A DNA stretch of 64,000 nucleotides from JAKAGZ01 sp964412105 (GTDB lineage: Bacteria > Bacteroidota > Ignavibacteria > Ignavibacteriales > Ignavibacteriaceae). Shown here piece after piece: positions 27,562 to 36,447 of the stretch. The stretch's first letter is position 1; every line of letters starts with the position of its first letter. Under the pieces are notes generated by a model that made no database searches, was not told the DNA's origin, and saw only the letters and a program-made list of their open reading frames with translations. A program made the position numbers and the translations under genes. The stretch spans positions 1 through 64,000 of the forward strand of contig CAYPNM010000003.1 of NCBI GenBank assembly GCA_964412105.1, given 5' to 3'.

Positions 27562-27730
27562 TTAATATCTATTTAACAAACATTACTCAAATCAAAATTG
27601 GCTGAGCCATCTTATTATAATTTCGCCACCCAAAAGTAGGAGAAGATATCCATTTCATATTAAAATATTTCTCATACCCCTTCCCAGCTTTTCTAACAAT
27701 AATAAATAGTTACAACATATTTTTTGTAGA

Positions 27731-28348
27731 TTACTGATTACTTGTCATATCCTTAACTTCGCCTTGCTCAGTCAACTGAATTATATATTTCCCAAGCACG
27801 TCAAATTCGAGGTTGACAGTATCACCAATTGTTTTACTTGCGAAAATGGTTTCCTCCCACGTATGCGGTATCACTCCAACAGAGAATTCATCTTTGCCCA
27901 ACTCAGCCACTGTCATACTCACACCGTCAATCGCTACAGAACCGACAGGAATTAGATATTTCTGATAACTTTTCGGAAAAGAAATCGTTATAAAATGGCT
28001 GTTGCTCAATTCCTTTACTTGTTTTACGGTTCCTGTTGTATCAACGTGTCCCAAAACAAAATGTCCCCCCAGACGTGCATCCGCCTTTAATGGACGTTCC
28101 AGATTAACCGGATCCTTTAACTTCGTGCTGCCAAGATTTGTCTTCTTTAGCGTTTCTTCAATTGTATCGACTGCAAAGGTATCGTTTTCTCTGTTCACAA
28201 CAGTCAGACATACGCCGTTGACAGCTACGCTGTCACCGATTTTCAGGTCGTCCATTATTCTTTTTGCCGATAGGACAAAACGAATACCATCGCCTGTTTT
28301 TATCTTTTCTTTTATGAAGCCTTTTTCTTCGATTAATCCCGTAAACAT
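27731..28348 (-). CDS. ribE: Riboflavin synthase, alpha subunit
   Basis: This is a 205-residue protein made of two lumazine-binding repeats (about 1-97 and 98-195). The first begins with the near-invariant 'MFTGLIEEKG' and contains 'SVAVNGVCLTVV'; the second contains 'GHVDTTGTV' and 'SVAIDGVSMTVAEL'. It dismutates two 6,7-dimethyl-8-ribityllumazine molecules into riboflavin. A GGGGT site precedes the ATG by 6 bases. It lies 11 bases behind ribD, so greA-ribD-ribE probably form one transcript. No FMN riboswitch is visible upstream. Confidence 0.96.
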   Translation of the reverse strand: MFTGLIEEKGFIKEKIKTGDGIRFVLSAKRIMDDLKIGDSVAVNGVCLTVVNRENDTFAVDTIEETLKKTNLGSTKLKDPVNLERPLKADARLGGHFVLGHVDTTGTVKQVKELSNSHFITISFPKSYQKYLIPVGSVAIDGVSMTVAELGKDEFSVGVIPHTWEETIFASKTIGDTVNLEFDVLGKYIIQLTEQGEVKDMTSNQ

Positions 28349-28359
28349 TTTTACCCCGC

Positions 28360-29445
28360 TTATTTGGTTAATTCTGCCAAAATATCATCGCCGATTCTTT
28401 CGGCATTTACAAATTTTGCTTTTAGAGATTTGCTGATACTTTTTATTCCGATATCGCTTACGGCAGGAATTCCGTTTCCCAATATTTTAGGTGAGATGAA
28501 AACGAATAAATCATCATACAAATTTTCTTTGATAAAACTGCTGAACATTTCTTTCCCCCCTTCAATAAGAACTGAGGAGATTTTTAGTTTACCCAGTTCT
28601 TTCAAAACGTTCTTCAGATTTAATTTTCCTCTATCTTCCCTGGCAAAAACTATTTCTGCACCTTTTGATTTTATCTTATTAATTTTTCTTTTCATGCTCC
28701 GGCTTTTATTTGAAGTCACAATTACAAGCTTTTTATCGTTATTATTTGAAAACAATTTATGTTCAGTGCTAAGCTTTAATCTTGTGTCAAGTATAATCCT
28801 CCTTGGATTTCTTCCCTCAGTCAATCGTACTGTCAATGATGGGTTATCTTTTAAAACAGTTCCAAGACCAATAAGCACAGCATCATACTTCGATCTGAGT
28901 TCGTGCACATATCTTCTCGAAAGCAAAGATGAGATCCATTTCGAATTTCCTTTCCTGTCGGCAATTTTTCCGTCAAGTGTCTGGGCGATTTTTAAAGTTA
29001 CATAAGGAATTTTTTTAGTTATGTATTTAAAGAAGAATTTGTTTAGTGCAATACAATCATTTTCAAGCAAACCTGCTTTAACTTCTACACCCGCAGCTTT
29101 TAATCTTTTTGCACCGTTTCCGCTCACAAGTGGATTCATATCTAGTGTACCGATAACAACCCGCTTTACTTTATTCTCAATAATTTTATCTACGCATGGA
29201 GGAGTAAGTCCCTGGTGACTGCAAGGCTCAAGATTCACATATAAGGTCGAACCTTCAATGCTTTCATTCGCAGAATTTATAGCGTTTATTTCTGCGTGAT
29301 TGTAGCCGTACCTCTCATGATAACCAGCACCAATTATCCGTTCACCTTTTACAATAATACAACCAACTAGAGGATTAGGGCTTACATTCCCTCTTCCTTT
29401 TTTGGCTATCTCAATTGCGAGTTTAATATAGGACTCGTCGGTCAA
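28360..29445 (-). CDS. ribD: Bifunctional riboflavin deaminase/reductase
   Basis: This is a 361-residue enzyme. The N-terminal cytidine-deaminase-like zinc domain (1-145) shows 'HAE' (50-52) and C75/C84 in 'PCSHQGLTPPC'. The C-terminal reductase domain (about 146-358) begins 'PYVTLKIAQTLDGKIADRKG' and has 'VLIEGGKEMFSSF' near its end. It performs the second and third steps of riboflavin synthesis after GTP cyclohydrolase II. It sits between greA (8 bases upstream) and ribE. Genes ribBA and ribH are not in the window. Confidence 0.96.
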   Translation of the reverse strand: MTDESYIKLAIEIAKKGRGNVSPNPLVGCIIVKGERIIGAGYHERYGYNHAEINAINSANESIEGSTLYVNLEPCSHQGLTPPCVDKIIENKVKRVVIGTLDMNPLVSGNGAKRLKAAGVEVKAGLLENDCIALNKFFFKYITKKIPYVTLKIAQTLDGKIADRKGNSKWISSLLSRRYVHELRSKYDAVLIGLGTVLKDNPSLTVRLTEGRNPRRIILDTRLKLSTEHKLFSNNNDKKLVIVTSNKSRSMKRKINKIKSKGAEIVFAREDRGKLNLKNVLKELGKLKISSVLIEGGKEMFSSFIKENLYDDLFVFISPKILGNGIPAVSDIGIKSISKSLKAKFVNAERIGDDILAELTK

Positions 29446-29453
29446 AGTGGTTT

Positions 29454-29930
29454 TTATTTTATTGATAATATTTCAAACTCGAGTATACCTGCTGGAGCGT
29501 TTACTTTTACTTTTTCGCCGTTCTTCTTTCCCATTAGCCCCTGACCTACAGGAGAAGTTATCGAAATTTTACCGGCTTGGAAATCAGCTTCCTCTGCAGA
29601 AACCAGCGTATAATTGAAAATCTTGGATGTTTTCAGATTTATTATTTGAACTTCAGAAAGTATGTGAACTTCGTCTGGGGGAAACTGTGATGGATCAATT
29701 AGCCGGACCCGGGAAAGCACATTTTCAAGTTTGCTGATCTTCAATTCAAAAAGGCCCTGCTCCTCTTTGGCAGCATCATACTCCGCATTTTCTGAAAGGT
29801 CGCCGTGAGCCCTTGCCTCAGCAATTTTTTGGGCTATCTCCTTACGCCCGTTGGTTTTAAGATCATGCAACTCTTTTTCCAGCTCTACAAGTCTTTCCTT
29901 CGTTAAATAAACAAAACTTGCATCTGTCAT
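29454..29930 (-). CDS. greA: Transcription elongation factor GreA
   Basis: This 158-residue protein has an N-terminal coiled coil (about 8-75) with acidic tip residues in 'GDLSENAEYDAAKEEQG' (about residues 43-59). The C-terminal FKBP-like domain carries 'ITSPVGQGLMGKKNGEKV'. It binds the secondary channel of RNA polymerase and stimulates cleavage of backtracked RNA. It is the first gene of greA-ribD-ribE. A strong terminator-type hairpin with eight U residues lies about 32 bases before its start codon, suggesting attenuation of its own transcript. Confidence 0.97.
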   Translation of the reverse strand: MTDASFVYLTKERLVELEKELHDLKTNGRKEIAQKIAEARAHGDLSENAEYDAAKEEQGLFELKISKLENVLSRVRLIDPSQFPPDEVHILSEVQIINLKTSKIFNYTLVSAEEADFQAGKISITSPVGQGLMGKKNGEKVKVNAPAGILEFEILSIK

Positions 29931-29962
29931 TGTACATAACTCTTTTTATTATTGGGGTTTTT

Positions 29963-30001
29963 AAAAAAAATTACCACTGCTCCGGTAATCCGGTGCAGTG
30001 G
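29963..30001 (-). terminator. Intrinsic terminator/attenuator in greA leader
   Basis: On the minus strand the arms CCACTGCACCGG and CCGGAGCAGTGG (29974-30001, one mismatch, loop ATTA) are followed after UAA by eight U residues (29963-29970). It sits between the cytochrome-porin gene, which has its own terminator at 30141-30164, and the greA ATG at 29930. It therefore either attenuates greA or ends a short RNA made from 30002-30140. Confidence 0.8.
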
Positions 30002-30140
30002 CGGATTGAAAAATATAAAATTTGGGATCAGTTGTCAAGATAGACTTGCCATTGGACGCATTATAGGTAGTCATTCCGAATTTGCCTGCCTGACAGTAAA
30101 ACCTTAGCTTTTAGATAATTATTAATATTATTTATATATA

Positions 30141-30164
30141 AAGAGGAACAAATCTGTTCCTCTT
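30141..30164 (-). terminator. Terminator hairpin behind the cytochrome-porin gene
   Basis: This is a perfect 10-bp stem AAGAGGAACA/TGTTCCTCTT with a 4-base loop, 18 bases after the stop codon. On the minus strand it is followed by a weak U/A-rich stretch. Confidence 0.75.
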
Positions 30165-30182
30165 CTAATAAATAAGTATTTT

Positions 30183-31352
30183 TTAGAATGCAGTTACAAA
30201 GCCTACACTAAATTTTGCATACTCATTTGTGATGTCATATGTGATCTCGCTAACAAGACGAATATTCCTTCTAAGCAAATACCCTGCATGTCCTGTAACT
30301 GATTTATAATCCAGCACACTTTCATCCGAGCTAATCTGGTTATACAAACCAAGTAGGTACCAGTTGCTTTCGTCACCTTCGGGACGAAAGATCAATTCTG
30401 CAAAACCGCCCCTTGTTTTTATTTTATTATCCATTAAGTAGGCAAAAGGATTAGTGTCATTCCTGTACAGATATTGTAAGTTAAGTTCAAAGTTTTCATT
30501 CATTAAAGTTGCATCGGCACCTAACATTTTAATCTCATTCCTTTTACCTAAGTAAAAACCATTTATTAATTCATTCCCATAATATCCGATTGCCCCCAGC
30601 CTTACGTTTTCACTTACCTCCTGCGAAACTCTGCCCATAATGTTTTTATATTTATCTTTATCAAATAAATTATTTGAATATACTTCTCCAATCCCGGAAC
30701 CGTTTACAATTTCCAGTATCAGATCTGTAGATGATGGCAAGGTATATGCAAATGTAATTCCACGATCATATGTAAGATCAATATCGGAATATCCGGGACG
30801 AGCTTTGTAAATTAAATAATCTTCGTTTTCCAGCCGCAGCTCTCTTTTAAATATCGGATCGGAAACCTGGAACTGTCCGACAGTGAGATCAAGTTCGGTC
30901 CCAAAAAGATTATTGAACATCAGCCAGGCATCCTCAATTTTTCCTGCTTCGCCGTTTTCAAGAATGTAATATGCATAGTAAGCGACATCCTTAGTAATTG
31001 CCCCGCCTGACATAATTTTAAATGCGGAAGGAGACCCGGAATCAAATTGGTTATTATTAACATCATTATAGGTTGCATATCCCTGAATTCGTACTGCGAT
31101 CGGGAAATCTCTTATTAAATCCAGCTTGTCATCACCGGTATTAATATAATATCTCGGTGCATCCTTTTCTTTTAATGTAAATCCATTTGCTGCAAATTCA
31201 TCACCGTATGGTTTTAAGTAAGGAAATGGACTGTGACACGTTTTACAAGTTGTATTATATTTCCTTGCAAAAGCCGGGATTGCAAGAAGTTCTCCAGCAG
31301 TAAACATAAATGTGATTATTAATAATAAGAAAAAATTTATTGTCTTTTTCAT
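30183..31352 (-). CDS. Fused monoheme cytochrome-porin (Cyc2-like architecture)
   Basis: This is a 389-residue protein. A signal peptide (1-25) is followed at once by a single c-heme site 'CKTCH' inside 'FARKYNTTCKTCHSPFPYLK' and 'PYGDEFAANGF'. The remainder, about residues 75-389, is a series of alternating aromatic/charged strands ending in '...AKFSVGFVTAF', as expected for an outer-membrane barrel with a terminal Phe. One heme fused in front of a porin is the design of Cyc2-type outer-membrane electron conduits, although sequence alone does not show iron oxidation. A pentaheme cytochrome gene lies 86 bases upstream on the same strand. A GGGGGT site precedes the ATG. Confidence 0.8.
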   Translation of the reverse strand: MKKTINFFLLLIITFMFTAGELLAIPAFARKYNTTCKTCHSPFPYLKPYGDEFAANGFTLKEKDAPRYYINTGDDKLDLIRDFPIAVRIQGYATYNDVNNNQFDSGSPSAFKIMSGGAITKDVAYYAYYILENGEAGKIEDAWLMFNNLFGTELDLTVGQFQVSDPIFKRELRLENEDYLIYKARPGYSDIDLTYDRGITFAYTLPSSTDLILEIVNGSGIGEVYSNNLFDKDKYKNIMGRVSQEVSENVRLGAIGYYGNELINGFYLGKRNEIKMLGADATLMNENFELNLQYLYRNDTNPFAYLMDNKIKTRGGFAELIFRPEGDESNWYLLGLYNQISSDESVLDYKSVTGHAGYLLRRNIRLVSEITYDITNEYAKFSVGFVTAF

Positions 31353-31438
31353 GTGTACCCCCGTATTTATATAGAGACGACATCTAAAAAATCCCTGTGT
31401 TAACTGAAAAATATATCATCTCTTTATTCACGATAATT

Positions 31439-32794
31439 CTATGGTAAAACAGTTATATATGTTGAATGCTCATTAACTTTTATTATCTCCGCTTCTTCAG
31501 AAGCACCGAGAAATTCAGCTACAGGCCTTACCAGTTTTTGATAATTCAGCACCGCAGTAATTTTCATCTTACCTGGTTTAACATTTGCAGGAAGCGTAAA
31601 AGTGCAGGTTTCAAGTTTTGTCTCACGAGGTCCTATTCTATAATCAACTCCCTGCGAAGCAGTGTTCCATTGCTGAATGGTCATTCTTCCTTGCGGATCG
31701 AAATATGGCATCCTGAAAATTCGATCTCCGATTGGTATTCCATCTCGCTGCACACCGGCAAAATTTGGATCATTTAAGGCAATTCCCATATCCTGGTAAG
31801 CCAATGCATCCGTACCGATTGTATATTCTTCACCTTCAAATCCTTTTTTGTCAACTGGCAAATGATAAACATTTCCTTCTGCATCCACAGCTTCAACGTG
31901 CATCCAAACAATTCTATCTTCAACGGATCCCGTTGGAAATTTATGCCCTGTCTTCTGATTGAATAACGCAATTGTAAACTTCACTGCTTCAGTTGGCTCA
32001 ACTTCTCTAATATCCGGATGTATTCTCAATTCAATTGTTCCCCTTATTTTTCCCGGATCATGTGCGCCATGAAACAGGTGTTGCCAGACATCTGGATGCT
32101 TTTTGCCAAGTTCTGCTGAATAACCTTCTGCTTTTGTCATATGACAATCCTGGCATTGAACACCTTGCTTTGAATAAGGGCCTTCCTTCCATTCGAGGTG
32201 AGTTGATTTTACCCAAACACCGTAAGGACTCATCTCGTTGTGACAGGTCCCGCAGAATTCTCCTGTTTGGATAAAATCAGACACTTTAATTTCATGTTCT
32301 GGTGACTTAACAGTACCCCTCACTCCGTATTTCACATTTCCTGGGTTCGAAATAAAATTAAAGTTGTGAGGAATATCTCCAGAAAACCCCGTAACCGTAT
32401 GACAAACATCACAGGAAACAGATTCATTTGCTCGGGAATTCATTTCTGGCTTTGGCGGCGGAACATCTCCGGCCAAAAATGCAATCGGCGCATGGCAACC
32501 GTTACATCCCGCTTTAACTTCAGCGACCTTTGCATCTTTTTCCGCGTGAGGAACAGCAAGTTTAAAATATTCAACTTCATCCCAGTGATGTGTATATGCC
32601 TGCGACATCATTGCTTGCTGCCATTGCTGGTAGAAATCAACGTGACAGGAAGTGCCGCAAAAAGCGGGTTTGCTGTATTCGTCATACGATCTGGTACCAA
32701 GAGCCTCCCCTCCCGCTTTTATCTCCTGTGCTTTTATCAAACAAGGCAACAAAAATAAAATGATTAAAATAAAGAAAGGTTTGTTTTTGGACAT
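31439..32794 (-). CDS. Periplasmic pentaheme c-type cytochrome (cytochrome c554-like)
   Basis: This is a 451-residue protein with a signal peptide (1-22). There are four canonical CXXCH heme sites at C97, C128, C181 and C214, plus a CX3CH site at C46-H51 ('CGTSCH'), which also looks like heme attachment. Distal His candidates are abundant ('YTHHWDEVEY', 'HLFHGAHDPG'). The N-terminal half resembles the cytochrome c554/multiheme family; the C-terminal 200 residues are a heme-free beta-rich domain ('HPDIREVEPTEAVKFTIALF'). GAGGAG precedes the ATG. It is followed by the cytochrome-porin gene, suggesting joint electron transfer between periplasm and cell surface. Confidence 0.88.
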   Translation of the reverse strand: MSKNKPFFILIILFLLPCLIKAQEIKAGGEALGTRSYDEYSKPAFCGTSCHVDFYQQWQQAMMSQAYTHHWDEVEYFKLAVPHAEKDAKVAEVKAGCNGCHAPIAFLAGDVPPPKPEMNSRANESVSCDVCHTVTGFSGDIPHNFNFISNPGNVKYGVRGTVKSPEHEIKVSDFIQTGEFCGTCHNEMSPYGVWVKSTHLEWKEGPYSKQGVQCQDCHMTKAEGYSAELGKKHPDVWQHLFHGAHDPGKIRGTIELRIHPDIREVEPTEAVKFTIALFNQKTGHKFPTGSVEDRIVWMHVEAVDAEGNVYHLPVDKKGFEGEEYTIGTDALAYQDMGIALNDPNFAGVQRDGIPIGDRIFRMPYFDPQGRMTIQQWNTASQGVDYRIGPRETKLETCTFTLPANVKPGKMKITAVLNYQKLVRPVAEFLGASEEAEIIKVNEHSTYITVLP

Positions 32795-33107
32795 GTCTCT
32801 TCTCCTCTGTTGTTATCGGATCATTCTCAGATCAAATAAGCAGTTAATTCAAACGATAAGAATTTTACACCCCTTGATTACAAATCGTTTTATTAAACTG
32901 CGCGAATAAGAGACCCCAAACTTTACCGGATGGATCAATAGAAAGTTTTATTCACTGCTTTAAATATAAGCATAAAATTTTTAAGTCGTATTGTATAATT
33001 TATACAGCTGCGATATTGTTTAGCATAATGGATGATTTGAACTTCGGTCTAAATCTTGATTTTAAAAAACAATATTAGGATTTTAAGGATAAAAATAGGG
33101 GTAAAAA
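32795..33107. other. Divergent intergenic region
   Basis: 313 bases separate the pentaheme cytochrome (minus) from the purine permease (plus). It must hold both promoters. I see only a weak 7-base inverted repeat and no riboswitch, RNA gene or open frame. Confidence 0.5.
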
Positions 33108-34409
33108 TTGATCAGCCGTTATTTTCAATTCGATAAATTTGGCACAAACCTAAAGCGTGAAATAACAGCCGGCATTACAACTTTTCTTACAATGGCTTAC
33201 ATAATAATTGTAAACCCTAAAATTCTGGAGGCAGCCGGAATTCCCTTTGGTCCATCTTTGGTCGCAACAATTTTAAGCGCTTTCTTCGGGACTCTTTTAA
33301 TGGGAGTTTACGCAAAGCGCCCTTTTGCTATAGCACCCTATATGGGAGAAAATGCTTTCATTGCGTTTACGGTTGTAAAAGTTCTTGGCTATAACTGGCA
33401 AATGGCTCTCGGAGCAATTTTCATTGCAGGGATTTTGTTTACACTACTTACCATTTTCAATATCAGAAGCTGGCTGGCGAATGCAATTCCGGAAAGCCTT
33501 AAAATCGGTTTTGCTGTGGGCATTGGACTCTTTTTAACATTTATCGGATTGAATGAAACAGGTATTGTAAGACTTGGGGTTGAGGGTGCACCTGTGCACA
33601 TAGGAAATTTCCACCAACCACAAATCTTGCTTGCAATATTAGGGTTCCTGATTATTGGTCTGTTAATGGTTAAAAAAGTGAGGGGATCAATTTTAATCGG
33701 AATACTTTCAGTTACTTTGCTGGCAATAATTTTTGGACAGCTTAGTATACCCGAAAAAATTGTTAGTATGCCGCCGGATATTTCACCAATTTTTTTGAAG
33801 CTGAATATTGTCGGTGCATTTAACTGGGGATTTTTTGCAGTTATACTTACAGTTTTTGTAATGGACTTTGTAGACACTATGGGAACACTGCTTGGCCTTT
33901 CAGTTAAAGCAAACTTGCTTAACGAAAATGGAGAATTGCCTGAAATTGAAAAGCCAATGCTCTGTGATGCGCTTGCAACTGTGGTCGCTTCATTGCTTGG
34001 TACAACAACTACAGGTGCTTTTGTTGAATCGGCTACCGGAATTGAAGCTGGCGGAAGATCAGGTTTTACAGCTGTTGTTACTTCCATTATATTTTTATTA
34101 GCGCTTTTTCTTGCCCCTCTTTTTTCTATCATCCCGTCTTATGCTTACGGCCCGGCATTAATTATTGTGGGAATGCTTATGATATCTCCAATTAAAAAAC
34201 TAAATTTCAATGATCTTTCAGAGCTGCTGCCAGTCTTTTCAATAATTACTTTGATGAGCTTTACATACAATATTGGAATTGGTATGACAGCAGGCTTCCT
34301 TATCTTTGCCATCGTTAAAATTTTAACCGGAAATTATAAAGAAATCTCTGGTGGAATGTGGATACTGAGCGGGATGTCACTTTTGTTTTTTATTTTTTAC
34401 CCCTATTAA
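33108..34409 (+). CDS. NCS2-family purine permease (AzgA-like)
   Basis: This is a 433-residue inner-membrane transporter with about 13-14 helices. AzgA/NCS2 signatures: 'REITAGITTFLTMAYIIIVN' (about 18-37), 'FAIAPYMGENAFIAFT', 'VFVMDFVDTMGTLLGL' and 'GTTTTGAFVESATGIEAGGR'. The last is the family's substrate-site motif for adenine/guanine/hypoxanthine carriers. The start is TTG at 33108 behind AGGGGT; no in-frame ATG lies near. It is probably a single-gene unit. It would feed the hypoxanthine phosphoribosyltransferase encoded at 25.6 kb. Confidence 0.92.
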   Translation: MISRYFQFDKFGTNLKREITAGITTFLTMAYIIIVNPKILEAAGIPFGPSLVATILSAFFGTLLMGVYAKRPFAIAPYMGENAFIAFTVVKVLGYNWQMALGAIFIAGILFTLLTIFNIRSWLANAIPESLKIGFAVGIGLFLTFIGLNETGIVRLGVEGAPVHIGNFHQPQILLAILGFLIIGLLMVKKVRGSILIGILSVTLLAIIFGQLSIPEKIVSMPPDISPIFLKLNIVGAFNWGFFAVILTVFVMDFVDTMGTLLGLSVKANLLNENGELPEIEKPMLCDALATVVASLLGTTTTGAFVESATGIEAGGRSGFTAVVTSIIFLLALFLAPLFSIIPSYAYGPALIIVGMLMISPIKKLNFNDLSELLPVFSIITLMSFTYNIGIGMTAGFLIFAIVKILTGNYKEISGGMWILSGMSLLFFIFYPY

Positions 34410-34423
34410 AAAAATGATGACGA

Positions 34424-36421
34424 TTACTTCAGCAACACCATCTTTTTTGTCTGCATAAAACTCTGTCCTGAACCTGAAGAAGAACTATTTGCTTGCAGTG
34501 TAAAAAAATAAACGCCGCTTGGGTATGCATGCCCATTAAAATGCACGTAGTAACTCCCTGATATTTGCTCTTCATTTACTAATGTCTTAATTATCCTTCC
34601 TGTTACATCTGTTATATAGAGTTTTACATTGCTTATCTGCGGCAGGCGATAATGAATAATGGTTAACGGATTAAATGGATTGGGATAATTTTGATCAAGA
34701 GTATATTCAGTAGGAATTATTTCCTGTGGCTGCCCGCTTAACATAGCTTCTTTCAAAATAAAATTATTGGGATCGAACACTAGCTCGGTAGGCATTCCTT
34801 TTACAATAAGATTGAAACTTTGGCTGCTTAAATTATTAAACACTGTTAAGATAGTATCCCCTGCATCCGTACTAATTTTTAATTGTACAGGCATTATAAA
34901 AAAACTCGGATTAGTACGAGGGGTCTGGCTAATGGTAAAACTTACTTCATAATTTCCAGAGCCTGCATACGTGTAATTCCAACTGTACTGATAAAAAGGA
35001 TAGCCATAGCCGTGAAGCCATTCATTGAAGAAATAATCAAGATTTCTTCCTGAAATATTTTCTGCGACCGATATAAAATCAGATGTGGTGGCAACCCCAT
35101 ATGCAAACTTTGGATCGCTGTTATATGAACGGAGGACATTAAAAAATATTGAATCACCAACTATGCCTCTAAGCATATGAAGAACTATTGACGCTTTTGC
35201 ATATGTAGTTGCATAATTAAAAATCCTGCTAACTGAGCTTATATCATCTACGTAGACTGAATTTTTTTTATCTACTTTTGCCGCAGCCATTAAATTGGTG
35301 ATATATGAATCGTACGCCTGCTTTCCATATTGATCCTCATAAAAAAGAGCTTCGGAAAATGTTGCAAAGCCTTCGTTTAGCCAGATATCATGCCAGGTTT
35401 TGCAGGTGACTTTATCTCCAAACCATTGATGGGAAAGCTCGTGCGCAATTAATGTTTCATAAAAGCCCCCAAGTGAAGTTATAGTCTGATGTTCCATTCC
35501 CCCACTCCATCCAAATTCAGCATTTCCATATTTTTCCTTTAAAAAGGGGTAAGGACCGTAATGCTTAGAATAAATCCCGATCATAGTTGCAACCTCATTG
35601 AGCAGGCTTATAGTATTTTGAGTAGAATCAGTTTTATAAATATAGTTTGTAATCGGCATTGAATCTGCCGGAGCAAATTTGAAATAGGTAGTGTATCTTG
35701 CATAATTAGCAATTGCCAGAGATATCAGGTATTGCGCAATCGGGTAAGAGTTTTTCCATTCAAATGTGTGCGTTCCATTACCATTATCAACAACCTGCTG
35801 CAGCAGTCCATTTGAAACTCCGGTTAAATTATTTGTCACGGTAATCCAAACATCGGAAGAGTCAGCTTTGTCAGCCGGAGTATCTTTGCATGGCCACCAA
35901 TCACTTGCACCGTAAGGTTCGCTTAAAGTATAAATTGTCTGCCCACCGGACTTATCTGTTCCGAATTCAAAACTACCAAATCCGCTGGAACCGGGAACGC
36001 CTTCATAGTAAACAATTATGCTCCCAGCCTGTCCGTAAACAAAAGGAGATGGAAGAGTAATATATAGTTTTGGAATATTCAACGGATGGAAAAATGAAAT
36101 TGCACTTCCATTCATTGTAACGGAATCAACACTCATTGAATTTTGAAGATCAAGAAAAAAAGTTGTAAGCGAATTGCTCACACTTTTAAAGTTAACGGTT
36201 ACAATTCCATTAAGATATTGCGGTGTATAAGTTATATTAAGATCAAGCTTATAATAAGTAACATCTATCGTTGAGTCTCCGGGATATTGAACTTCTGAAA
36301 TCTTCCTTAAATTTTGAGCTTTTTGTTTTTCTGATTTAATTAAATCATTGTAAAAGTTCTGGCCAAAGAGAACATGGCAGGATAAAAAGAACAGCCAGAT
36401 TATGATGTAACATTTTTTCAT
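34424..36421 (-). CDS. Secreted M1-family aminopeptidase with T9SS sorting domain
   Basis: This 665-residue protein has a signal peptide (1-20), then a gluzincin M1 core. The substrate-binding 'GGMEHQ' lies at 307-312, zinc site 'HELSHQWFGD' at 327-336, and the third ligand Glu350 in 'WLNEGFATFSEAL'. After the catalytic domain (to about residue 480) comes a beta domain. The T9SS type A sorting domain starts near 575 with 'YTLDQNYPNPFNPLTIIHY' and ends '...KKMVLLK'. It should be secreted or surface-attached and trim N-terminal residues from peptides. The metal ligands are complete. It has an AAGGGGGT site upstream and no co-directional close neighbour. Confidence 0.93.
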   Translation of the reverse strand: MKKCYIIIWLFFLSCHVLFGQNFYNDLIKSEKQKAQNLRKISEVQYPGDSTIDVTYYKLDLNITYTPQYLNGIVTVNFKSVSNSLTTFFLDLQNSMSVDSVTMNGSAISFFHPLNIPKLYITLPSPFVYGQAGSIIVYYEGVPGSSGFGSFEFGTDKSGGQTIYTLSEPYGASDWWPCKDTPADKADSSDVWITVTNNLTGVSNGLLQQVVDNGNGTHTFEWKNSYPIAQYLISLAIANYARYTTYFKFAPADSMPITNYIYKTDSTQNTISLLNEVATMIGIYSKHYGPYPFLKEKYGNAEFGWSGGMEHQTITSLGGFYETLIAHELSHQWFGDKVTCKTWHDIWLNEGFATFSEALFYEDQYGKQAYDSYITNLMAAAKVDKKNSVYVDDISSVSRIFNYATTYAKASIVLHMLRGIVGDSIFFNVLRSYNSDPKFAYGVATTSDFISVAENISGRNLDYFFNEWLHGYGYPFYQYSWNYTYAGSGNYEVSFTISQTPRTNPSFFIMPVQLKISTDAGDTILTVFNNLSSQSFNLIVKGMPTELVFDPNNFILKEAMLSGQPQEIIPTEYTLDQNYPNPFNPLTIIHYRLPQISNVKLYITDVTGRIIKTLVNEEQISGSYYVHFNGHAYPSGVYFFTLQANSSSSGSGQSFMQTKKMVLLK

Positions 36422-36447
36422 AATTAGTACCCCCTTAAATTGCAGGT

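Noticed and set aside
28364..29005. 213-codon plus-strand frame
   Set aside because: Antisense to ribD, whose deaminase and reductase motifs are complete; translation is a hydrophobic shadow.
33389..34132. 247-codon minus-strand frame
   Set aside because: Antisense of the NCS2 permease; Ser/Ile/Pro-rich shadow without any domain.
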